From an uncultured Ruminiclostridium sp. (GTDB lineage Bacteria; Bacillota; Clostridia; Oscillospirales; Ruminococcaceae), in the NCBI GenBank assembly GCA_947594425.1, contig CANQED010000001.1, positions 248,001 to 312,000 of the forward strand: a stretch of DNA of 64,000 bases, read 5' to 3'. The position numbers and the translations under genes were made by a program. Below are positions 43,319 to 51,144 of this stretch, one piece after another; the stretch's first letter is position 1, and every line of letters begins with the position of its first letter. The notes beneath the pieces were generated by a model. It was given only the letters and a program-made list of their open reading frames with translations, had not been told where the DNA came from and did no database searches.

Positions 43319-44575
43319 ATGGATAATAACGAACTGCTCGCACTTAAAGAGCAAACGGAACAAAAATACGCCGAGCTTTGCGCTAAGGGGCTAAAGCTCG
43401 ATATGTCGCGCGGAAAGCCTAATTCCGATCAGCTCGACCTTTCGATAGAGATGCTGACGCACTGTCTCGACGGCGAGTGCGTATCCAAGAACGGCACCGA
43501 CTGCCGCAATTACGGCGTTCTTGACGGCATAGACGAGGCGAAAGAGCTTTGTATGCCTATGCTCGGAGTTAGCAAGGACGAAATAATCATCGGCGGCAAC
43601 TCCTCTCTTCAGATGATGTATGACACAATAGCGCGGGCTATGCTGCTCGGAGTGCTCGGCGGCGATAAGCCTTGGAGCAGAAACGAAAAAGTAAAGTTCC
43701 TCTGCCCCGCCCCCGGCTACGACCGCCATTTTGCAATATGCGAAAGTATGGGGATAGAGATGATAACCGTCCCCTATAAGTCGGACGGACCCGATATGGA
43801 CATGATAGAGAGTCTTATCGCCGAGGACGAGGAGATAAAGGGCATTTGGTGCGTGCCTATGTACTCTAACCCCGAGGGCATCACCTACAGCGACGAGGTA
43901 GTAAGGCGCTTTGCAAACCTCTCGCCTAAGGCTAACGACTTCAGGATATTCTGGGATAACGCCTACTGCGTGCACCACCTCACCGACACCCCCGACAAGC
44001 TGCTCAATCTGCTCGACGAGGCGAAAAAGACCGGCAAGCAGGATATGGTGTTTATGTTCACATCCACCTCTAAAATATCATTCCCCGGCGGAGGGCTTGC
44101 GGTGATAGGCGCGAGCGCCGCTAATATAGCGTACATAAAGAGTCAGATGGCGTATCAGACCATCGGCTACGACAAGCTTAATCAGCTGCGCCACGCGAGA
44201 TTTTTCAAGAATTTTGACGGTATCTGCGAGCATATGAAAAAGCACCGCGCAATAATCGAGCCAAAATTTAAGGCGGTGCTCGATACGCTCGACAGGGAGA
44301 TAGCTCCCCTCGGCTTCGGCACTTGGCACAAGCCCAACGGCGGCTACTTTATCTCGTTTAACGGGCTTAAAGGCACCGCAAAGAGGACCGTACAGCTGTG
44401 CAAGCAGGCGGGCGTTGTACTTACGGGCGCGGGCGCTACTTTCCCCTACGGGATAGACCCCGAGGATAAGAATATCCGTATCGCCCCCACCTACCCCACC
44501 GTAGACGAGCTCAACGCGGCTATGGAGGTCTTTGTCACCGCGGTAAAGCTTGCCGCTATAGAAACACTTATATAA
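43319..44575 (+). CDS. Aspartate aminotransferase, MocR-like (subgroup Ic) family
   Basis: 418 residues. Fold type I PLP enzyme whose opening KLDMSRGKPNSDQLDLS, NYGVLDGIDEAKELCMPMLGV, GGNSSLQMMYDTIARAM, VPMYSNPEGITYSDEVVRRFA, WDNAYCVHHL and PLP lysine in TSTSKISFPGGGLAVI match the Aminotran_MocR aspartate aminotransferases. It exchanges the amino group between aspartate and 2-oxoglutarate. Single gene with its own promoter and terminator. Substrate assignment is by family. Confidence 0.9.
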   Translation: MDNNELLALKEQTEQKYAELCAKGLKLDMSRGKPNSDQLDLSIEMLTHCLDGECVSKNGTDCRNYGVLDGIDEAKELCMPMLGVSKDEIIIGGNSSLQMMYDTIARAMLLGVLGGDKPWSRNEKVKFLCPAPGYDRHFAICESMGIEMITVPYKSDGPDMDMIESLIAEDEEIKGIWCVPMYSNPEGITYSDEVVRRFANLSPKANDFRIFWDNAYCVHHLTDTPDKLLNLLDEAKKTGKQDMVFMFTSTSKISFPGGGLAVIGASAANIAYIKSQMAYQTIGYDKLNQLRHARFFKNFDGICEHMKKHRAIIEPKFKAVLDTLDREIAPLGFGTWHKPNGGYFISFNGLKGTAKRTVQLCKQAGVVLTGAGATFPYGIDPEDKNIRIAPTYPTVDELNAAMEVFVTAVKLAAIETLI

Positions 44576-44605
44576 AAGACAACTACTTAAGGAGTTATTA
44601 TATAG

Positions 44606-44648
44606 CTCGCCCCGCGGCATTTGCTTGTCGCGGGGCGAGGTGTTTTTA
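44606..44648. terminator. Terminator between convergent genes
   Basis: An 11-bp GC-rich stem (CTCGCCCCGCG, 44606-44616, with 44629-44639), followed by TGTTTTT on the plus strand. It ends the aminotransferase transcript and borders the permease gene. Confidence 0.85.
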
Positions 44649-45797
44649 CATTCTAAGCGCGTCTATCGGCTTTAGCCGCGCCGCCTTATACGCGGGATAG
44701 CTGCCCGACAGCATACCGATAACCGCCGACGCCGCGACAGCGGTCAGCAGCACGCGCGGCTCCCACGCAAACGGCTCACCCAAAAGCACGCACCCGACAT
44801 ACACCGCTAATGTCCCCGCACACGCCCCGATAACGCTGCCTATAACGGTAAGCAGTGTGCTCTCCGCCAAAAAGCCCGCCACTATGCGGGTATTTTTTGC
44901 GCCGAGAGCCTTTTTTATGCCTATCTCCCGCCGCCGCTCGTTTACCGATACGAGCATGGCGTTCATAACAGACAGCCCCGATACTATCAGCGATATCCCC
45001 GCGATAAGCGAAAGCGCCGAGGTCACCGCCGAGAGTATGCCGTCAAGCTGCTGTTTTTGGCTGAGCAGGTCGTTTACCTCTATCCCGCTCATACGGCGAT
45101 CCATACACTCCTGCACAAGACTGACTGTATCGGTGCCGCCGCCGTCCAGCCTCAGCGCTATCGTGTCATAACCCGAGGTACGGCACAGCTGCTGCACCGT
45201 AGTGTACGGCAGATAGACAAAATACGGCAGCATATCGTTTATTGCGCTTTGCACCGCGCTTAGCCCCGAGGTCACCACCCCCGCTATCGTAAAGCTCTGC
45301 ACCTTTCCGCCGATATTTATATCCATAGTCTTGCCGACGATATTAGTCCTGCCGTAGGTCTGCAATGCTATCTCCTTATCCACCGCGCAGACCCGCGCGC
45401 CCTCGGCTATGTCGGCGCTGTTTATAAGCCTGCCGTGCAATGCCCTGAGGGAGATAATATCCTCGGCGTTGCGGCTTACGCCCCACGCTATGCAGTTTAC
45501 GCTCTGCTGGGGCAAGGTGCACTGCGTCACCGCCGAGGTCAGCGGCATAGCGTCCGCGATACCCTCGACGGCGAGCAACGCCTTTACATCATCGTCGGAT
45601 AATGCGGCGCTGCCGTCCTCGGTCTGGACAAGCACCGAATTTATCCCCATATCGTCAAGGCTCTCGGTGATGACGTTTGAACCTATCGCGCCTATCGCGG
45701 AAATGACCGCCACCGCGAAAATTCCGACCGCTATCGAGCAGATAGTAAGCATCGCCCTGCCCTTATCGGTAAATATCCCTGCCAAAAAGCGGATCAT
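44646..45797 (-). CDS. ABC exporter permease, MacB/FtsX type
   Basis: 383 residues: one N-terminal membrane helix (AMLTICSIAVGIFAVAVISAIGAIG), a MacB-like outside domain (residues about 45-245), then three helices with the FtsX block MNAMLVSVNERRREIGIKKALGAKNTRIVAGFLAESTLL and the closing SGSYPAYKAARLKPIDALRM. Its TAATG start overlaps the adaptor stop. The ATPase partner is encoded divergently at 47045. Such systems move peptides, lipoproteins or drugs outward; cargo unknown. Confidence 0.92.
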   Translation of the reverse strand: MIRFLAGIFTDKGRAMLTICSIAVGIFAVAVISAIGAIGSNVITESLDDMGINSVLVQTEDGSAALSDDDVKALLAVEGIADAMPLTSAVTQCTLPQQSVNCIAWGVSRNAEDIISLRALHGRLINSADIAEGARVCAVDKEIALQTYGRTNIVGKTMDINIGGKVQSFTIAGVVTSGLSAVQSAINDMLPYFVYLPYTTVQQLCRTSGYDTIALRLDGGGTDTVSLVQECMDRRMSGIEVNDLLSQKQQLDGILSAVTSALSLIAGISLIVSGLSVMNAMLVSVNERRREIGIKKALGAKNTRIVAGFLAESTLLTVIGSVIGACAGTLAVYVGCVLLGEPFAWEPRVLLTAVAASAVIGMLSGSYPAYKAARLKPIDALRM

Positions 45798-46756
45798 TAT
45801 TCATCCTCCCTTGACACTATCCCGTCGCGTATCACAAGGCAGTCCGCGCTTAGCTGCTCTGAGTGCATTATCACCTCGTCGGATATTCCCACTCCCGACA
45901 CCTCGGCACAGCCCGACAGCTCAACGCCGGTGGTTATATCCCGCCGCTTTGCGCTGCCCGAGCTAAAAACATATACGTATTCTCCCTTGTCGTCCTGACA
46001 AATAGCGTCGTACGGCAGGGTCAGTATTTTCTGCTCGTAGCCCGTCTGAATTTTCCCCTCGGCGGAATATCCGCTGCGCAGATCACTGTCCGCGTCGTCC
46101 ACCTTTATCCCTACGTCCACAACCGAGTCAGCGGTGTCGTATTCTTTTCTCGCAAAGCCGCTTATCTCGCTGACGGTGCCGATATAGCTCTTATCCGCCG
46201 CCGTTATGACCACGCTCTGCCCTATGTCTACCTTTGATATGTCACGCTGAGATACGGCGGCGGTCATTTGCAGCTCGCTTTGCTCGCCTATGCTGACTAT
46301 AGGCTCTCCCGCGGGGATAAGCGTGCCTTTTGCCCCGAGAGCGCACACCGTGCCCGATATGTCTGAAGTTATCTGCTCGGGTATGTCGTCTATCGTCATA
46401 TCGCTCGGCGCAGCCGTGCCGTACAGCGCCTTAAGCTGCTGCACGGTGGCGCTCTTGTCAACGACGGCGGCTGTCTGACCCGCGTCGGCGTGCTTTCCGG
46501 TGCTGACCTTGTATTCCGAGATAACTACGGGGATATCACACACCACGCTGTGAGTGTCGGCGTACTCTATCACCCCCGAGCAGCTTACCGACGGGGTATA
46601 GCTTTTAATATCGGGGAAAACCGTATTGACCCTCGGGACGCTGCCGCTGACCCAAGTAGGCAGGACAGCCGCAGTCCCCGCGCCGACCGCGATTATAAGC
46701 AGCAGCGCCGCCGACTTAACCCATATGTCCTTTCCGACGGAAAAACTCTTTTTCAT
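45797..46756 (-). CDS. Exporter adaptor protein, HlyD/MacA type
   Basis: 319 residues. The GGAAAGGA ribosome site touches a first ATG (46763-46765), so the ATG at 46754-46756 with proper spacing is chosen. A membrane helix (IWVKSAALLLIIAVGAGTAAVL) is followed by an adaptor with a very short hairpin: the barrel-sandwich halves are GVIEYADTHSVVCDIPVVISEYKVSTGKHADAGQTAAVVD and DISGTVCALGAKGTLIPAGEPIVSIGE, then a beta-barrel. It links to the permease in one operon. Confidence 0.88.
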   Translation of the reverse strand: MKKSFSVGKDIWVKSAALLLIIAVGAGTAAVLPTWVSGSVPRVNTVFPDIKSYTPSVSCSGVIEYADTHSVVCDIPVVISEYKVSTGKHADAGQTAAVVDKSATVQQLKALYGTAAPSDMTIDDIPEQITSDISGTVCALGAKGTLIPAGEPIVSIGEQSELQMTAAVSQRDISKVDIGQSVVITAADKSYIGTVSEISGFARKEYDTADSVVDVGIKVDDADSDLRSGYSAEGKIQTGYEQKILTLPYDAICQDDKGEYVYVFSSGSAKRRDITTGVELSGCAEVSGVGISDEVIMHSEQLSADCLVIRDGIVSREDE

Positions 46757-46893
46757 ACCATACATTCCTTTCCATTAGTGCCTCATTAGGTTTCCCATAA
46801 AAGCTTGGAATATACGGAAATTTTATGTATATTCGCGCCCCAAAAACAGCATAATATACATAAGCTAAAATGCAGAAAAAAGAGGTGCAAGCG

Positions 46894-47064
46894 GTGAATA
46901 TGATACTATGCAGCGAGCCGTGCAAACATCAACGCGACGGCTTTTGCGCGCTTAACGGCGAGGGCAGGATAACTAACGTTATCGGGAACGGGTGCAGATA
47001 TTTTCAGCCGAAAAATATAACGGACAACAAAAGGGCGGGTAAAAATGCTGATAGAAACAGTTAA
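46894..47064 (+). CDS. Small four-cysteine protein
   Basis: About 56 residues from GTG (46894), preferred because AAGAGGTG lies 5-6 nt upstream; an ATG at 46900 is also possible. The sequence MILCSEPCKHQRDGFCALN...VIGNGCRYF has CxxxC-x7-C spacing plus a fourth Cys, like small clostridial proteins often mislabelled as dehydratases. A metal or iron-sulphur site is likely. Its end overlaps the ABC ATPase start by 20 nt. Confidence 0.65.
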   Translation: MNMILCSEPCKHQRDGFCALNGEGRITNVIGNGCRYFQPKNITDNKRAGKNADRNS

Positions 47065-47713
47065 TATGTGCAGGATCTATAACAAGCGCAGCGGCTCGGT
47101 CGCGGCGCTGACCGACGTAAGCCTAACGATAGAGCAGGGCGAGTTTGCGGTGCTTACGGGCGCGAGCGGCTCGGGAAAGTCCACGCTTATGAACATCCTC
47201 GGCTTTCTCGACCTGCCCGACAGCGGCAGCTATTATTTTGACGGAAAGGACATATGCGCTATGTCCGACAGCGAGATAAGCCGCATACGCAACTTAAGGA
47301 TAGGCTTTGTCTTTCAGAGCTTTAACCTGATACCCGAGCTAACCGCACTCGAGAATGCCGCCCTCCCGCTCGAGTACCGAGGTATCCCGCGCAAGCGCCG
47401 CCGCGCTATCGCCGCCGAGGCGCTAAATACCGTCGGGCTGTCCCACCGCCTAGACCACAAGCCGTACGAGCTGTCGGGCGGACAGCAGCAGCGCGTAGCT
47501 ATCGCGCGGGCGCTGGCCGCAGACCCGCAGGTGATACTCGCCGACGAACCGTGCGGCAACCTCGACAGCAAGGCGGGCGGCGAAATAATGCGCCTGCTGT
47601 GCGAGCTAAATAGACAAGGCAAGACCCTTATCCTGATAACCCACGACGAGCACGCCGCCAAAATGGGCTCGCGGCTCATTAAAATCAAGGACGGACGGGT
47701 GTACGAGGGGTAA
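47045..47713 (+). CDS. ABC transporter ATP-binding protein, MacB/LolD type
   Basis: 222 residues. Walker A GASGSGKSTLMNILG, Q-loop FVFQSFNLIPELTALENAALPL, signature LSGGQQQRVAIARALA, Walker B VILADEPCGNLDS and the His switch ITHDEH are intact. Length and the FNLIPELTALENA block are those of the lipoprotein/macrolide exporter ATPases. The matching adaptor and permease are encoded on the other strand, divergent across about 140 bp. AAGGGCGGG precedes the ATG. Confidence 0.95.
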   Translation: MLIETVNMCRIYNKRSGSVAALTDVSLTIEQGEFAVLTGASGSGKSTLMNILGFLDLPDSGSYYFDGKDICAMSDSEISRIRNLRIGFVFQSFNLIPELTALENAALPLEYRGIPRKRRRAIAAEALNTVGLSHRLDHKPYELSGGQQQRVAIARALAADPQVILADEPCGNLDSKAGGEIMRLLCELNRQGKTLILITHDEHAAKMGSRLIKIKDGRVYEG

Positions 47714-47724
47714 AAAAATAAAAA

Positions 47725-47783
47725 AGATTGCCGTTCAAACTCGGAACAAAAGCAAAAACTCGCGTCTACCCGAGCGGCAATCT
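47725..47783 (-). ncRNA. Hairpin A: possible fifth RNA or terminator
   Basis: AGATTGCCG/CGGCAATCT (9-bp outer stem, 47725-47733 with 47775-47783) with an inner CTCGG/CCGAG stem. On the minus strand a long T run follows. No promoter is visible; it directly follows RNA B and may be its second half, or a two-way terminator for the ABC gene. Confidence 0.45.
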
Positions 47784-47784
47784 T

Positions 47785-47887
47785 TTAAAAATAGTCGGTA
47801 ACAAAGTACCCCCGGCGTCCAATTCGCCGACGAAACTTTACCTACCGACTATATTTATATATTATCACACTTTCTGCTGATTGTCAT
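47785..47887 (-). ncRNA. Small RNA gene B with promoter
   Basis: Minus strand. Promoter ATGACA (47882-47887), 17 bp, TAATAT (47859-47864). Seven nt on, at 47852, the RNA begins with ATAGTCGGTA, which pairs with 47791-47800. Inner stems AAAGT/ACTTT and GGCG/CGCC are nested. GTTTCG lies between them, as in RNAs C-E. The 3' end is TTTTT then AAAA, a weaker stop than in the others. Confidence 0.65.
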
Positions 47888-47904
47888 TAGTTTTTTTAAA
47901 AATT

Positions 47905-48025
47905 TTACAAAAAAAGAAAGAGAATATCATGAGCCGAATGCCGAAGCCCCCCGCGTCACGTCCGAAACGCACCATGAGTTATCTCTTTCTATTAATAATA
48001 TACCACATTCTCACGAAAATGTCAA
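47905..48025 (-). ncRNA. Small RNA gene C with promoter
   Basis: Minus strand. Promoter TTGACA (48020-48025), 17 bp, TATATT (47997-48002). The RNA begins at 47990 with AGAAAGAGA, pairing with 47915-47923, then seven T: an intrinsic terminator. An inner TCATG/CATGA stem and a GTTTCG motif are present. Predicted length about 80 nt. No ribosome site or ORF of note. Confidence 0.7.
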
Positions 48026-48058
48026 TACCTAAATTTAACTTTTTTATGATCGCCGAAA

Positions 48059-48721
48059 TCAAAAGAAATACAACACCGTGCTGAGCAAATTAGCGAGAAA
48101 ATGCGCCGAGAAGCTGCACCACGCGTTGTCGCTCACCTTAAATATAATGCCGTAAACAAGCGAGTCTATAAACACAAACAGCAGGTCATAAAATACTATT
48201 ATCGGCGTGCCGAAGTTAAAATGCCCAAGCGCGAACAAAGCCGACGTAAGTATCAGCGACGGCACAAACGGCATTATTTTCGAGGTCTGTTTCTGGAAGA
48301 ACGCGCGCCACGCTATCTCCTCCCCGAGCGCCAAAACAACGAGCTCCAAGAATAGTCTCGGCACACTGGCTAAGTCTAAAATGCCGTCCACCCTCGCGCC
48401 GACGTGCTCTATATATTCGGGCAGGCATAATTTAGCGATAACAAAGCATACCACATTAATTATCAGCGTCAAGAGTATCAGCAGAATGACCTTTTTATCC
48501 TTAAGCGAGCGTAAAAACGTCTTGATATTGAACCCGTCGTACTTATTCTCGTTTGTCTTGCGGGTGGTAAAATATGCGATTATCCCCACGATAACGGATA
48601 TCCCCGCCAACTTAAGCGGCTCACCGTTTAGCTGAAAATTGAATAGATTTGTAAATGATAAAACTATCATCACCGCGAGAAGAATAATTACCGCCGTATT
48701 CGGCTTAGTTATCTTTTTCAT
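48059..48721 (-). CDS. CPBP-family intramembrane metalloprotease
   Basis: 220 residues, about seven membrane helices. The catalytic motifs are LALGEEIAWRAFFQ (EExxxR), FALGHFNFG and a last-helix His in SFSAHFLANLL. CPBP (CAAX/Abi) proteins include prenyl proteases and bacteriocin-immunity proteins. It overlaps the TetR gene by 4 nt, so both are made together. Small RNA genes lie on both sides of the pair. Substrate unknown. Confidence 0.9.
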   Translation of the reverse strand: MKKITKPNTAVIILLAVMIVLSFTNLFNFQLNGEPLKLAGISVIVGIIAYFTTRKTNENKYDGFNIKTFLRSLKDKKVILLILLTLIINVVCFVIAKLCLPEYIEHVGARVDGILDLASVPRLFLELVVLALGEEIAWRAFFQKQTSKIMPFVPSLILTSALFALGHFNFGTPIIVFYDLLFVFIDSLVYGIIFKVSDNAWCSFSAHFLANLLSTVLYFF

Positions 48722-49284
48722 AAGTCCTCCCGTATAGCAAGAATTGCGCCCCTGTACACCTGCTTAAGATGCACCGCCGCAAGATCCTCGTTAAACTCTA
48801 CCGAATTATTAGCGATAATGCTCGCGTATCCGTGTACGAACATCGCGAGCGTCAGGAAAACGCTCTTGGTCTGCTCGGCGCTCAGCTTCATAGCTCCCTG
48901 CATTGCCGAAATTATCGGCGCAAGCTCCTCGGAGTTTAGCATCTCGGCCATATTATTTTCTTTAGCAAAGCCCGACTGAAACAAAAAGCGGAACAAATTA
49001 GGCTCTCTCACCGCAAAGCGGATATAGTTAAGTCCTATCCCGAGCATAACGCCGTCGGGGTCCGGGATATCGAGCAGACACTCGGTGTGGTACTCGCCAG
49101 CCTTTTCGTAGGCGGCTTTTTTTAATTCTTCTATCGTCGCAAAATGGTACATAACCGGCTGCGTGGAGCAATTAAGCTTTTCGGCGACGGTGCGGGCGTT
49201 GATATTCTCCGCGCCACGCTCCCTCGCGACCTCAAAGGCGGCGGTTATTATCATCTCTTTTGTGATCTTACTTTTCGGCGGCAT
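48718..49284 (-). CDS. TetR-family regulator
   Basis: 188 residues from the ATG at 49282-49284 (AGGAGA upstream); an upstream extension lacks a site. The helix-turn-helix covers residues 5-50 (KITKEMIITAAFEVARERGAENINARTVAEKLNCSTQPVMYHFATIEELKKAAYEKA). The remaining helices (GIGLNYIRFAVREPNLFRFLFQSGF) form the ligand-binding part. It probably controls its own operon with the CPBP gene; the palindrome GTTATATAAC at 49313-49322, just past the -10 box, is a candidate operator. Confidence 0.88.
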   Translation of the reverse strand: MPPKSKITKEMIITAAFEVARERGAENINARTVAEKLNCSTQPVMYHFATIEELKKAAYEKAGEYHTECLLDIPDPDGVMLGIGLNYIRFAVREPNLFRFLFQSGFAKENNMAEMLNSEELAPIISAMQGAMKLSAEQTKSVFLTLAMFVHGYASIIANNSVEFNEDLAAVHLKQVYRGAILAIREDL

Positions 49285-49326
49285 AAAATTTCTCCTATAA
49301 AAAATAATCATCGTTATATAACATAA

Positions 49327-49355
49327 ATTATACAACAATGCTCGCAATTTGTCAA
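49327..49355 (-). promoter_or_regulatory. TetR-CPBP operon promoter
   Basis: TTGACA (49350-49355), 17 bp, TATAAT (49327-49332) on the minus strand. The region TATTGACAAATTGCG resembles that of small RNA D (TATTGACAATTGCG), so these promoters may be duplicates. Confidence 0.85.
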
Positions 49356-49371
49356 TAGCTTTTTTAAAAAT

Positions 49372-49492
49372 CCCATAAAAAAGTAAAAATCAGCCGTCGT
49401 GAAGGAGGCGGTCGAAACGGAAAACCGAACGAGCACACTCCTTTGGTAGCTGATTTTGATAAAAGTATACCACAGCTCTGCGCAATTGTCAA
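49372..49492 (-). ncRNA. Small RNA gene D with promoter
   Basis: Minus strand. Promoter TTGACA (49487-49492), 17 bp, TATACT (49464-49469). The RNA begins at 49457 with AAAATCAGC, pairing with GCTGATTTT (49386-49394 on the complementary arm), then U-rich sequence. Inner stems AAGGAG/CTCCTT and CGGT/ACCG. About 72 nt plus the U tail. It is a near copy of RNA E, 119 bp away. Confidence 0.75.
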
Positions 49493-49620
49493 TACCCAAA
49501 AGAAAAAATCAGCCGTCGTAAAAGAGGCGGTCGAAACAGAAAACCGAACGAGCACACTCTTCTGGTAGCTGATTTTGATAAAAGTATACCACAGCATTAC
49601 GTAATTGTCAATACCTAAAA
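49385..49620. repeat. Tandem direct repeat, 119-bp unit, two copies
   Basis: Each unit holds one small RNA gene and its promoter (D and E). Differences lie mainly in the promoter spacer, in paired stem positions and in one loop base. Confidence 0.85.
49499..49611 (-). ncRNA. Small RNA gene E with promoter
   Basis: Minus strand. Promoter TTGACA (49606-49611), 17 bp, TATACT (49583-49588). The RNA begins at 49576 with AAAATCAGC and ends with its complement (49505-49513) plus TTTTTT. Its inner stem AAGAG/CTCTT differs from that of D by a paired change that keeps base pairing. It follows the tRNA-Arg terminator. Confidence 0.75.
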
Positions 49621-49625
49621 GAAAA

Positions 49626-49645
49626 TGTCCCGCAAAAGCGGGACA
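49626..49645 (-). terminator. tRNA-Arg terminator
   Basis: TGTCCCGC (49626-49633) pairs with GCGGGACA (49638-49645) across a 4-nt loop, with TTTTCTTTT next on the minus strand. Confidence 0.8.
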
Positions 49646-49668
49646 AATTCGCTGCCGGTATAACCGGC

Positions 49669-49745
49669 TGGTACGCCTGACGGGATTCGAACCCACGGCA
49701 CATAGCGTCGGAGGCTATTGCTCTATCCAGCTGAGCTACAGGCGC
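49669..49745 (-). tRNA. tRNA-Arg (anticodon CCG)
   Basis: Cloverleaf on the minus strand: acceptor GCGCCTG with CAGGCGT (first pair G-U), D arm GCTCAGCTGGATAGAGC, anticodon stem ATAGC/GCTAT around CTCCGAC (anticodon CCG, codon CGG), T loop TTCGAAT, discriminator A and encoded CCA. Confidence 0.95.
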
Positions 49746-49807
49746 ATATTATTGCGGGGACGACAGCCGACCCCGCAATGATATTTTAACACGAAAGCTT
49801 ATTCTTG

Positions 49808-51109
49808 TCAAGATTTATTTCTTAGGTCTATCACCCTTTGTGCTTTTCCCTGAAATCTTTGTATCGTCTTAGGCTCGACGAGCGACACCTTTACCGCAAT
49901 GCCGAGCACGGTCTTTAGGTCGTGGTCTACTCTCTTACGCAGCTGCTCCAGCGCGGTGAAGCTCTCGAGCAGTCCAGCGTCGGCTATCTCGCACTTTACC
50001 TCGAGCGCGTCGTGTGTGCCCTCACGGGTCACGACTATCTGATAGTGCGGAGCTACCTGCGGTATAGTCATAATAACACTCTCTATCTGGGAGGGGAACA
50101 CGTTTACCCCGCGAATTTTGAGCATATCGTCGGTGCGCCCCGAGGTCTTAGCCATGCGCGCGTGGGTGCGCCCGCACTCGCACTTCTCATAAGTTATCGA
50201 GGTTATATCCTTTGTGCGATAGCGCAGCACAGGCAGCGCCTCTTTAGACAGCGCGGTCACGACAAGCTCGCCCTGCTCGCCCTCGCCGAGGTTCTCGCAG
50301 GTCACGGGGTCGATTATCTCTGGCAAAAAATGATCCTCGTTAAAATGCAGCCCGCAGCGCAGTCTGCACTCTCCCGATACGCCGGGACCGATAAGCTCGC
50401 TCATGCCGTAATTGTCGGTGGCGAAAAGGTGCAGCCGCTCCTCGACCTGCGCCCTCATCTCGGCGGTGCAGCCCTCAGAGCCGAACAGCCCGAGCCTAAG
50501 CTTTATATCATCTTGGCTGTAGCCGAGCTCCTGTGCCATCTCTCCTATATGCAGAGCGTATGACGGGGTGGCTACAAGCGCCGTCGTGCCGAAGTCTTTC
50601 ATAAGCATAATCTGCTTTTCGGTATTGCCCGACGAGCACGGCACAACCGTAGCGCCTATCTTTTCAAGTCCGTAATGCAGCCCGAGAGCACCCGTAAACA
50701 GCCCGTACCCGAAAGATATCTGCACTATGTCCTCATCTGTAGCGCCCGCCGCGGTGACTATCCTCGCCATACAGTCCGACCACATATCAAGGTCTGCGGC
50801 GGTATAGCCTACTACGGTCGGCTTTCCGGTGGTACCGGAGGAGGCGTGTATGCGCGTGACCTTTTTCAGCGGCACGGCGAACATCCCGAAAGGATAATTG
50901 TCGCGAAAGTCCGCCTTAGTGGTAAACGGTATGTACTTTATATCCGACAGCGTCTTTATCTTCTCGCAGTCAAAGCCCGCGTCGTCAAACTTTTTGCGGT
51001 ACATCGGAACGTTATCGTAGCAGTACTTTGTCACCTTTTTCAGCTTTTCGAGCTGGAGCTTTTCAAGCTCGGGTCTCGGCATAGTTTCGATATCCTTTTG
51101 ATAAAACAT
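49808..51109 (-). CDS. Phenylacetate--CoA ligase family protein
   Basis: 433 residues from the ATG at 51107-51109 (AAGGA upstream), the normal PaaK length. An adenylate-forming enzyme with HASSGTTGKPTVVGYTAADLDMWSD (ATP loop), SFGYGLFTGALGLHYG, DNYGMSELIGPGVSGEC, YRTKDIT and GRTDDMLKIRGVNVFPSQIE. It joins an aryl acid to CoA. No other phenylacetate genes are present; in gut clostridia PaaK-like enzymes are linked to indolepyruvate or arylacetate metabolism. Exact substrate open. Confidence 0.92.
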   Translation of the reverse strand: MFYQKDIETMPRPELEKLQLEKLKKVTKYCYDNVPMYRKKFDDAGFDCEKIKTLSDIKYIPFTTKADFRDNYPFGMFAVPLKKVTRIHASSGTTGKPTVVGYTAADLDMWSDCMARIVTAAGATDEDIVQISFGYGLFTGALGLHYGLEKIGATVVPCSSGNTEKQIMLMKDFGTTALVATPSYALHIGEMAQELGYSQDDIKLRLGLFGSEGCTAEMRAQVEERLHLFATDNYGMSELIGPGVSGECRLRCGLHFNEDHFLPEIIDPVTCENLGEGEQGELVVTALSKEALPVLRYRTKDITSITYEKCECGRTHARMAKTSGRTDDMLKIRGVNVFPSQIESVIMTIPQVAPHYQIVVTREGTHDALEVKCEIADAGLLESFTALEQLRKRVDHDLKTVLGIAVKVSLVEPKTIQRFQGKAQRVIDLRNKS

Positions 51110-51144
51110 TGTATGATCCTTCTTTCGATAATTCGGCACAGCCG

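Noticed and set aside
49385..49620. Possible CRISPR array
   Set aside because: Only two long units, internally structured with promoters; no short spacers and no cas genes anywhere in the window.
49364..49696. Open frames reading through the tandem RNA units (for example 110 codons on the minus strand)
   Set aside because: They cross two promoters and two terminators, and the repeat differences preserve RNA stems rather than codons.
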